From contig JAJXWE010000141.1 of the NCBI GenBank assembly GCA_021781775.1, positions 1-5,556 of the forward strand: 5,556 nucleotides of DNA, given 5' to 3'. Source of the DNA: Pseudomonadota bacterium (lineage in GTDB: Bacteria > Pseudomonadota > Gammaproteobacteria > Steroidobacterales > Steroidobacteraceae). Shown piece by piece: positions 1 to 5,556 of this stretch. Numbering within the stretch: the first letter of the stretch is position 1; each line of letters opens with the position of its first letter. Under the pieces are notes generated by a model. The model worked only from the letters and a program-made list of their open reading frames with translations, was not told the origin of the DNA and did not search any database. The position numbers and the translations under genes were made by a program.

Positions 1-1912
1 GGTATTCTGCAATCTCGGCCAACGGCACCAGAGCCGAGACGCTGGCGAGCGCCCCCGGCAGCGCCTGGCTGCCGTTGATGCGTGCCCGCTTGGTGGCCAG
101 ATCCCCGGTGATGTCCCCGATGGCGCTCGCCGGCGCTGTGATCTGCAGATGCACGATGGGCTCGAGCACGATGGGGTTGGCTCGGCCGAGCGCATCCAGA
201 AAGGCCTTGCGCCCGGCCGACACGAATGCCACCTCCTTGGAATCGACCGGGTGGTGTTTGCCGTCATAGACGGTCACGCGTACGTCCTGCAGCGGGAAGC
301 CGGCCAGGGCCCCCTCGGTGAGCACCTGGCGGACGCCTTTCTCCACGGCAGGAATGAACTGCCCGGGAATCGCTCCGCCGGTAACCTCATCGACGAATTC
401 GAAGCCCGTGCCCCGCTCGAGCGCCTCGATCCGCAGGAACACCTCGCCGAACTGTCCGGCCCCGCCGGTCTGCTTCTTGTGACGGCTGTGTCCGTCGGCC
501 GAACGCGTGATCGTTTCCCGATAGGGGATGCTGGGCGGATGCGTGCTGACCTCGACCCCGTAGCGCTGGCTCATGCGCTCGAGCAGCACGCGCAGGTGCA
601 GCTCGCCGCTCCCGTAGAGCACCGTTTCGTTGAGCGCCGCGTGCTGCTCGATGCGCACACCCGGGTCCTCGGCGGTCAGCTTGTGCAGCGCATCGGCCAG
701 GCGCTGCTCGTCGCCGCGCCGCTGCGGCTCGATGGCGAGCCCCATCATCGAGGGCGGCAGGACGACCGGCAGGAGTCGGTAGTGGTCCTCCTCGTGAAAA
801 TCGTGCAGCACGTCGTCGCGCCGCAGCTCCTCGACCTTGGTGATCGCGCAGATATCTCCCGGGACCGCCGCGGGAATCTCCACGGTCTCTTTGCCGACGA
901 GGCGGTACAGGTGCGTCACCTTGAAGGGCTTGCGCGCCTCACCGACGTACAGCTGGCTGCCGGGGCGCACGGTGCCCTGATGAATCCGCAGCGTCGCCAG
1001 CTTGCCGACGTACGGATCGATCGTGATGCGGAACACGTGCGCAACGACGTGTCGCGCCGGGTCGGGCAGCACCTCGACGCGCCGGACCGCATCGCCTGAC
1101 CCGACGAGAAAGGGTGGCGGATTGCCCTCGGCGGGACTGGGCATCAGCCGCTCGATGATCTCAAGCAGCGCGCCGACGCCGGCGCCGCTCTCGGCCGACG
1201 TGAAGCACACCGGCACGAGATGTCCCTCGCGCAGCGCCTGCTCGAACGGCGCATGCAACTGCTCGGAGGAGAGCGCCTCGCCCTGCTCCAGGTACAGCGC
1301 CATCAGTCGCTCGTCCAGTTCGACCACCTGATCGACGATCGCGGTGTGCGCCGCCTCCACGGCCGAGAAGTCGACCTGACCGGTCTCGGGAGTGAAGAAG
1401 CAGTCTCGCACCGCGGTGCCGCGCGCCGCGGGCAGGTTGATCGGCAGGCATTCCGGTCCGAACGCGGTGCGCAACTGGTCCAGCACCGCGGCACAGTCCG
1501 CCTCGCGGGCATCGATCCGATTGATGATGAGCAGCCGGCACAAGCCGCGCTCGCGCGCGAAGGACATTAATCGGTGCGTCACCGCGTCCGGTCCGTTCAC
1601 GGCGCTCACCACGATGCCGACCGCCTCCACGGACTCGAGCACCGCGAACGTGCGGGCGAGGAAGTCGGCGTAGCCCGGCGTATCGAGCAGATGAATACGT
1701 GCGCCGCCATGCTCGAAGGTGAGCACCGCCGGTTCGAGCGAGTGCCCGAGGGCGCGCTCCTGCGGATCGAAGTCCGAGACCGTCGAGCCGCGCGCGATGC
1801 TCCCCTTGGTCCGAATCACACCTGCCTCGAGCGCCAGGGCCTCCGCGAGCAGCGTCTTGCCGGCGCCGGCAGCCCCGGCAAGAGCGAGATTGCGAATGCC
1901 CGTGTGGTCCAT
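1..1912 (-). CDS. EF-G-like translational GTPase (EF-G2/FusA2 type), C-terminus outside window
   Basis: The frame is open from ATG 1912 to the window edge, giving 637 residues; EF-G is about 670-700, so only the end of domain V is missing. Domains in order are G with G' insert (1 to about 265), II (about 288-375), III (about 385-465), IV (about 466-590) and the start of V. GTPase motifs are GAAGAGKT (13-20), switch I QERALGHSLE (51-60), DTPGY (77-81), NRID (131-134) and TSA (238-240). Domain IV has YRETI, HKKQTGGAGQFGEV (478-491) and the tip loop GKHHPVDSKE (551-560); the visible end is ALVPLAEIAEY. Canonical EF-G has His after DTPG, Thr in switch I and NKxD, whereas here they are Tyr81, Ser58 and Arg132. 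This points to the secondary EF-G2/FusA2 class rather than the main fusA, and there is no rpsL/rpsG/tuf context. It is expected to bind GTP and the ribosome. Whether it hydrolyses GTP or promotes translocation cannot be read from sequence. It lies 84 bases after spoVR. Confidence 0.92.
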   Translation of the reverse strand, partial: MDHTGIRNLALAGAAGAGKTLLAEALALEAGVIRTKGSIARGSTVSDFDPQERALGHSLEPAVLTFEHGGARIHLLDTPGYADFLARTFAVLESVEAVGIVVSAVNGPDAVTHRLMSFARERGLCRLLIINRIDAREADCAAVLDQLRTAFGPECLPINLPAARGTAVRDCFFTPETGQVDFSAVEAAHTAIVDQVVELDERLMALYLEQGEALSSEQLHAPFEQALREGHLVPVCFTSAESGAGVGALLEIIERLMPSPAEGNPPPFLVGSGDAVRRVEVLPDPARHVVAHVFRITIDPYVGKLATLRIHQGTVRPGSQLYVGEARKPFKVTHLYRLVGKETVEIPAAVPGDICAITKVEELRRDDVLHDFHEEDHYRLLPVVLPPSMMGLAIEPQRRGDEQRLADALHKLTAEDPGVRIEQHAALNETVLYGSGELHLRVLLERMSQRYGVEVSTHPPSIPYRETITRSADGHSRHKKQTGGAGQFGEVFLRIEALERGTGFEFVDEVTGGAIPGQFIPAVEKGVRQVLTEGALAGFPLQDVRVTVYDGKHHPVDSKEVAFVSAGRKAFLDALGRANPIVLEPIVHLQITAPASAIGDITGDLATKRARINGSQALPGALASVSALVPLAEIAEY

Positions 1913-1915
1913 GCC

Positions 1916-1923
1916 TCACCCCC
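1916..1923 (-). promoter_or_regulatory. Shine-Dalgarno site of the EF-G-like gene
   Basis: The minus strand reads GGGGGTGA followed by GGC and the ATG at 1912. This resembles the extended anti-SD complement GGAGGTGA with one change. The TGA within it is also an in-frame stop two codons before the ATG, so 1912 is the earliest possible ATG in this frame. Confidence 0.6.
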
Positions 1924-1954
1924 GGCTCATCAACGAGGAAGTTGGCAGCCTACT

Positions 1955-1970
1955 CCGGCCTCCGGCCCGG
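1955..1970 (-). other. Small GC hairpin in the spoVR to EF-G-like spacer
   Basis: The minus strand reads CCGGGCCGGAGGCCGG. CCGG(G)CC can pair with GGCCGG around a GGA loop, giving six G-C pairs with one bulged G. It is followed by AGTAGGC rather than a T-tract. It could be an mRNA stability or processing element, or chance in GC-rich DNA. Confidence 0.3.
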
Positions 1971-1996
1971 CGCAAAACGGACGGCGCGCAAGGGCC

Positions 1997-3358
1997 TCAC
2001 GGCGCGGACAGCTGCACCGTCAGGCCGCCCGGGTCGGCGGTCTCGAGACGCACCGGCCGGCGCCACACCCGCTGCACGTACTCGAGCACCCTGCGGCTGC
2101 GGTCGAGGTCGAGCCCGCGACCATCGAGCGCATGATCGTGCCGCAGATCGAGCGTGCCGTCGGCGTGCACGCTCTCGACCAACACGGTGGGTGCACCGAA
2201 GTTGTATTTCGGTGCGAGGATCGCCTCGTGCAGCGCATCCAGATCAGGTTCGATCACGGTGACTCTTCCGTCACGGGCACGATAGCGGAACAGGCCGAGC
2301 TCCTCGGCAAGGTCCCGCGTCAGGCTATTGCGGATGAACGCGAAGTCATCTTCTTCGGCGCGCACGGCGAAGGCCGCATCCAGTCCCCGCTCAGCCACGA
2401 TCCGCTCCCAGAGCGTGAAGCCGAGGTGATAGGGGTTGAGGGCAAGCGCGATCTGCTCGTCGGCGGCCGCCGGGCGCACCACGTCCGAATGACATCTGAC
2501 CGCATCGAGATAGGTCTGCTGCCCGATGAAGTCCGCCTCACGCAGCAGGCGGGCGTGCCAATACGATGCCCACCCTTCGTTCATGATCTGCGTGGCGAAC
2601 ACCGGGTAGAAATAGAACGACTCCTCGCGAACCGCCAGGAAGATGTCCCGCTCCCAGCTGTCCAACTCCGGCGCGTACTGCGCCACGAACCAGAGCAGAT
2701 CACGCTCCGGATGCGGCGGCACCGGCGCGCGGCGCCGCGCCGCAGAACCGGCGTCGGCGTCCGGCAGATCGAGCGCCGCGAAGCGCCGATGGAATGCGTC
2801 ATCGGCGGGTGGCTTCGGCGGTTCGGCATACTGCGGAAAGCGCGACCGGCGCAGTGGCTGGTCAACATCAATATGCTGCTCGAGCGCCAGCGCCGCATCG
2901 AGCACCGCCTCGACGCGCTCGAGCCCGTGGGTGTCGATGGCCTGCTGGATCTGACGCGCGTGCTGTGCAGCGTGCTCGACGATCCGCTCGCTCACCTCGG
3001 TCTGACAGCGCCGGAACAGCAGGTTGTTGCTGGAGAAGTCCGCGTGTCCGAGCACGTGGGCGCTGACCAGTACGTTCTCCGCCACACCGTTCCCGGCCGC
3101 GAGATAGGCGCGCCCGGGATTGCCGGGAAACACCACTTCGAACAGGCGTGAGTGACCCATGTTCCGCTGGACGAGCTGATAGATGTAGCGCACGCCAAAG
3201 GACCAGTGCGGCATCCGCACCGGCAGGCCGTACACGGCGATCTCCATCATGAACGATTCCGGCACGGCCTCGAACTCGACCGGTTGGAATCGCAGACCGA
3301 GATCGTGCGCGAGTCGCTCCAGGCGCGGAACGTAGCTCTGCCAGCTCGGCTCGCTCAT
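1997..3358 (-). CDS. spoVR: SpoVR family protein
   Basis: A complete 453-residue protein that matches the SpoVR/YcgB family over its whole length. Signatures in order are MPHWSFGVRY (49-58), a block from ENVLVSAHVLGHADF to NN (94-112), the linker region 163-215 rich in Pro, Arg and Ala, FYFYPVFATQIMNEGWASYWH (248-268), NPYHLGF (308-314), the NSLTRDLAEELGLF helix (344-357), and a C-terminal module with LRHDHALDGRGLDL (405-418) and a WRRPVRLET tail (432-440). There is no signal peptide or membrane helix, so it is probably cytosolic. In Bacillus the protein is needed for normal spore cortex formation, and in E. coli YcgB is a stress-induced protein. Its biochemical function is not established. 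It overlaps the DUF444 gene by four bases and so belongs to the prkA operon. Length is near Bacillus SpoVR (about 470) and shorter than YcgB (about 510). Nothing looks broken. Confidence 0.95.
   Translation of the reverse strand: MSEPSWQSYVPRLERLAHDLGLRFQPVEFEAVPESFMMEIAVYGLPVRMPHWSFGVRYIYQLVQRNMGHSRLFEVVFPGNPGRAYLAAGNGVAENVLVSAHVLGHADFSSNNLLFRRCQTEVSERIVEHAAQHARQIQQAIDTHGLERVEAVLDAALALEQHIDVDQPLRRSRFPQYAEPPKPPADDAFHRRFAALDLPDADAGSAARRRAPVPPHPERDLLWFVAQYAPELDSWERDIFLAVREESFYFYPVFATQIMNEGWASYWHARLLREADFIGQQTYLDAVRCHSDVVRPAAADEQIALALNPYHLGFTLWERIVAERGLDAAFAVRAEEDDFAFIRNSLTRDLAEELGLFRYRARDGRVTVIEPDLDALHEAILAPKYNFGAPTVLVESVHADGTLDLRHDHALDGRGLDLDRSRRVLEYVQRVWRRPVRLETADPGGLTVQLSAP
3355..3358 (-). 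promoter_or_regulatory. ATGA stop/start overlap coupling the DUF444 gene to spoVR
   Basis: The spoVR ATG (3358-3356) shares two bases with the DUF444 stop TGA (3357-3355). The bases just upstream on the minus strand (GCCGCAGCACCCCC) contain no purine-rich Shine-Dalgarno site. SpoVR synthesis therefore probably relies on ribosomes that finish the DUF444 frame and re-initiate. Confidence 0.75.
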
Positions 3359-4524
3359 GGGGGTGCTGCGGCCGGCGAGAGCGGGCCGAAAAAGCGCCGG
3401 ATCGCGTCCCAGACGTCCTCGAACTGCGCCAGCACGCAGCTGTCTGCGGCGCCCCCGGCCGCTGTCAGCTCCGCAAAAAGCCTCCCGGTCTCGCTCTCGC
3501 GGCGGGTCGACACGCCGGCGGCAACCTCGACGTAACCGCAGAAGGACGTCTCGGCGGCAAGTGACGTCAGGGCCGCGCGAGCCGCACCGGCATCGCTCGC
3601 CGCGTTGTCACCGTCGGACGCGTAGAACAGGTACACGTTGTATCGCCCGGGATCGAAGCGCTCGTGGATGATCTGGAGCGCCTTGGCCAAGCCGCTCGAG
3701 GCCACGGTGCCTCCGGAGCCGCTGACCTGGAAAAACTCTGCTTCGTCGAACTCCCAGGCCTCGGTCGTGTGCGCGACGAACACGGTCTCGAGGGCACGGT
3801 ACTGGCGCCGCAAGCCCTGCACGCTCCAGAAGAAGAACGTCTTGGCGAGCCGGCGGTCCCGCTCGGACATGCTGCCCGAGACATCGAGGAGGAAGAACGC
3901 CACGGCGCGTACCGCCGGCCGGCGCCGCCGCGCCAGCTGACGGAAACGCAGATCCTCGTCGGTGAACGCCGGTGCGGCGCCCGATGCGCCACGGCGCTTC
4001 ACGAGTTCCCGGAACGAGCGGCGCCGATCGAGCCGCGAGCGCACGCCGCGCCGGTCCCAGCCGGTGCGGACCCACTCCGGATCATCGTTCGGGCCGGCGC
4101 GCGGGGCGAGGTTCGGCAGTTGCATCTCCTCCCAGACCCACTCCACGATGTCGTCGATTCTGAACTCCAGGAGCACCTGCACCTCGCCGGGTGCCTCGCC
4201 GCCCGGACCCCGGCTGCCCCGTGCGGCGCCCTGCTCCGGGTCGATGAGCACGTCCCCGGGCTTGACCTGTCCCTGGCCCGCGCCGTACCGTTCCTCGCCG
4301 CGGCGCAGCCGGAAGCGGTAGTGCTCGAGCAGCTTCACCGGCACTCGCACCGTGCGCGTAGCGTCGCCGATCAACTCGCCCCCGGCGATCATCTCCGGCA
4401 GGTGCGCGCGCACCGCTGCGCGCACTTTGGCGTCGTGACGCAGCCAGTCACGCGCGCCACGTGAGAACAGCTCATACCACTTGACCGCGCTGGTCGGAGG
4501 ATCGCGACTGAGATCACCGCTCAT
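3355..4524 (-). CDS. yhbH: DUF444/YhbH (YeaH) family protein with von Willebrand A domain
   Basis: A complete 389-residue protein. The N-terminal part (about 25-75) has the family pattern HLPEMIAGGELI...VRVPVKLLEHYRFRL, then a Gly-rich linker (81-113) and the conserved ELQLPNL-like segment EEMQLPNLAPR (132-142). A basic stretch (153-205) precedes a VWA domain (about 206-380). The metal-ion-dependent adhesion site looks complete: DVSGS (Asp214, Ser216, Ser218), GGT (Thr273) and SDGDN (Asp304). Other family signatures are FDEAEFF and the FCGYVEV segment. No signal peptide or membrane segment is seen, so it is probably cytosolic. Length is close to Bacillus YhbH (about 390) and shorter than E. 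coli YeaH (about 430). Its biochemical role is unknown. VWA proteins often act with AAA+ ATPases, which makes the upstream PrkA a likely partner. The ATG at 4524 has an SD site and lies 8 bases after prkA. Its stop overlaps the spoVR start. Confidence 0.93.
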   Translation of the reverse strand: MSGDLSRDPPTSAVKWYELFSRGARDWLRHDAKVRAAVRAHLPEMIAGGELIGDATRTVRVPVKLLEHYRFRLRRGEERYGAGQGQVKPGDVLIDPEQGAARGSRGPGGEAPGEVQVLLEFRIDDIVEWVWEEMQLPNLAPRAGPNDDPEWVRTGWDRRGVRSRLDRRRSFRELVKRRGASGAAPAFTDEDLRFRQLARRRRPAVRAVAFFLLDVSGSMSERDRRLAKTFFFWSVQGLRRQYRALETVFVAHTTEAWEFDEAEFFQVSGSGGTVASSGLAKALQIIHERFDPGRYNVYLFYASDGDNAASDAGAARAALTSLAAETSFCGYVEVAAGVSTRRESETGRLFAELTAAGGAADSCVLAQFEDVWDAIRRFFGPLSPAAAPP

Positions 4525-4532
4525 GGGCGCGT

Positions 4533-5556
4533 CTACTCCTGCGCCAGCAGCGTGGTGACGTAGCTCAGCGCTTCCTTGGCACTGTGCTCGTCGTAGCCGT
4601 ACTCGCGGATCAGCCGCTGCTGCACCACGGAGATCTTCTGGCGCGCCTCCTCGTCCGGCCGGGCCGCCGAGGTGACCAACCGCAGCACGTCGCGCCGTTC
4701 GTCGAACAGGTATTGCTCGATTGCCTCGCGCATGCGCGCATGACTCACGAGTTTGAATTTCTCACCGGCCTTGAAGGCGACCATCGCCTTGCGCACGACT
4801 TCCTGGCGGAACGAGAGCTTGCCCGAGTCCGATACCTTGATCTTCTCCTCGACCGAGCGCAGGAAGCGCTCGTCCGCCGGACGGCTCTCACCAGTGATCG
4901 GATCGGTCACCTGGCGGTGATCGAGCGAGGCCTCGACCTCATCGAGGTACTTCTCGAGCAGTTGCTGCGCCTCGTCCTCGAATGAGGCGAACATGGCCCG
5001 ATGGACGTCCTCCTTGACCCAGCGGTTGTAGAACTCCTTGCGCGCGGTCACCAGATGATCGATCCAGGCCTTCTTGTGCTTGGCCTCTAAGCGCGCGTCG
5101 CTGTCGATGGCGTCCTTCAGTGCGAGCAGCAGATCCATGCTGGTGAGGCTGTGGCTCGTGCCGCGCGTGATCGCCGTGGACACCGCATTGATGACGAAGC
5201 GGGGACTGACACCGGTCATCCCCTCGTCTGGCGCCTCGACACGCAGGCGCGTCGCCTCGCCTTCGGGCACCCCCTCGATGACCTCGCCAGCGTACAGCCG
5301 CAGCTTCTTCGGCAGATCGAGCCCCTCGCGCTCAGGGCGAACGAGGCGCGTCAGGATCGCGAATACGGCCGCCAGGTCGAGCACGTGCGGGTCCAGATGC
5401 ACGTCGCGGAACGCCGCGGCCGCGCACACCAGCTTATGATAGATGCGCGCCTCGTCCTTGTAGGACAGTGCGTACGGCACCTTGATGATCACCATACGAT
5501 CGAGCAGAGCCTCGTTCTCCTTCTCTTGAAGGAACCGATGAAACTCGGCGAGATTG
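4533..5556 (-). CDS. prkA: PrkA family AAA+ ATPase/serine protein kinase, C-terminal part (5' end outside window)
   Basis: About 340 residues are visible in one frame, open to the window edge. The first residues read NLAEFHRFLQEKENEALLDR and lead straight into MVIIKVPYALSYKDEARIY. This is the end of the PrkA AAA+ domain running into the C-terminal PrkA domain, so the ATG at 5495 is internal and not the start. The family is about 630-650 residues long, so roughly the first 300, including the Walker motifs, lie upstream. Family hallmarks are DEGMTGVSPRF (5228-5196), TDPITGE, and a RSVEEKI...FRQE stretch, followed by a helical, charged C-terminus ending SYVTTLLAQE. Family knowledge: PrkA is a cytoplasmic protein described as a serine kinase, and in Bacillus also as an AAA+ protease, acting in sporulation; the E. 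coli homologue YeaG acts in starvation. From memory the C-terminus is nearer the Bacillus form than YeaG. It is followed after 8 bases by the DUF444 gene, so the two are very likely cotranscribed. Confidence 0.93.
   Translation of the reverse strand, partial: NLAEFHRFLQEKENEALLDRMVIIKVPYALSYKDEARIYHKLVCAAAAFRDVHLDPHVLDLAAVFAILTRLVRPEREGLDLPKKLRLYAGEVIEGVPEGEATRLRVEAPDEGMTGVSPRFVINAVSTAITRGTSHSLTSMDLLLALKDAIDSDARLEAKHKKAWIDHLVTARKEFYNRWVKEDVHRAMFASFEDEAQQLLEKYLDEVEASLDHRQVTDPITGESRPADERFLRSVEEKIKVSDSGKLSFRQEVVRKAMVAFKAGEKFKLVSHARMREAIEQYLFDERRDVLRLVTSAARPDEEARQKISVVQQRLIREYGYDEHSAKEALSYVTTLLAQE
4536..4540 (-). promoter_or_regulatory. Shine-Dalgarno site of the DUF444 gene
   Basis: On the minus strand AGGAG lies 11 bases before the ATG at 4524 and directly before the prkA stop codon TAG (4535-4533). 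The site sits within the last prkA codons, so ribosomes ending prkA pass over it. The spacing is a little long but usable. It supports the chosen start and coupled expression of the two genes. Confidence 0.6.

Larger units (their letters stand above)
1913..1996 (-). other. 84-base spacer between spoVR and the EF-G-like gene
   Basis: This is the only real intergenic gap in the window. On the minus strand it holds a short GC hairpin (1955-1970) and, at its downstream end, the Shine-Dalgarno site of the next gene. There is no T-run after the hairpin, so no intrinsic terminator, and no convincing sigma-70 promoter. Read-through from spoVR is therefore plausible, although a promoter of another type cannot be excluded. 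Confidence 0.6.

Noticed and set aside
149..1099. 316-codon plus-strand open frame
   Set aside because: It is antisense to the well-conserved domains II-V of the EF-G-like gene, with shadow-like composition and no known family pattern.
1161..1919. Minus-strand 252-codon frame starting at GTG 1919
   Set aside because: It is out of frame with the EF-G-like gene over the same bases. The product is an Arg/Gly-rich string, while the other frame gives complete GTPase motifs.
1955..1970. Hairpin as an intrinsic terminator after spoVR
   Set aside because: The stem is short and bulged, and no T-run follows it on the minus strand.
1947..1975. Possible sigma-70 promoter on the minus strand (TTGCGC, 17 bases, TAGGCT)
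   Set aside because: Each box matches the consensus at only three of six positions, which is expected by chance.
1574..3151. 525-codon open frame on the plus strand spanning the spoVR gene, the spacer and the start of the EF-G-like gene
   Set aside because: It lies antisense to two clearly recognisable protein families. Its product is rich in Arg, His, Glu and Val with no recognisable domain, which is typical of a shadow frame in GC-rich DNA.
3664..4464. 266-codon plus-strand open frame
   Set aside because: It is antisense to the DUF444 gene, and its composition (Arg, Ala, His, Leu rich) and lack of domains indicate a shadow.
4533..5495. ATG at 5495 as the start of the prkA product
   Set aside because: The frame stays open to the window edge, and the preceding residues (FHRFLQEKENEALLDR) match PrkA, so this Met is internal.

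Overview
The window is one block of genes, all on the minus strand, so transcription runs from high to low coordinates. It holds the 3' part of a prkA gene (5556 to 4533), a complete DUF444/YhbH-type gene encoding a von Willebrand A (VWA) domain protein (4524 to 3355), a complete spoVR-family gene (3358 to 1997), an 84-base gap, and the 5' nine-tenths or so of a gene for an EF-G-like translational GTPase (1912 to beyond base 1). I see no RNA gene, mobile element, CRISPR array or long repeat. More than 98% of the window is coding. All long open frames on the plus strand look like antisense shadows, as expected in GC-rich DNA.

Organism: base composition is GC-rich (roughly two thirds by eye), third codon positions are strongly G/C, and Shine-Dalgarno sites are of ordinary bacterial type. 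This fits a high-GC bacterium such as a pseudomonadote, but no gene here fixes the lineage. From memory, the PrkA C-terminus and the lengths of the DUF444 and SpoVR proteins (389 and 453 residues) look closer to the Bacillus PrkA/YhbH/SpoVR set than to the longer E. coli YeaG/YeaH/YcgB set. The gene names from sporulation therefore do not imply that this organism sporulates.

How the genes fit together: PrkA, DUF444 and SpoVR form a widely conserved stress, starvation or sporulation trio. Here they are packed with an 8-base gap and then a 4-base ATGA overlap, which indicates one transcript and translational coupling. PrkA carries an AAA+ ATPase fold (mostly upstream of this window) and the DUF444 protein has a complete VWA metal-ion site. 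The pair therefore resembles AAA+/VWA chaperone-like modules, with SpoVR as a possible partner or client. That mechanism is inference.

The fourth gene encodes an EF-G paralogue of the EF-G2/FusA2 kind. Its GTPase motifs depart from canonical EF-G: Tyr replaces the catalytic His after DTPG, NRID replaces NKxD, and Ser replaces the switch I Thr. Its position just downstream of the trio suggests, but does not prove, a link between starvation signalling and ribosome translocation or recycling. This is the most interesting point in the window.
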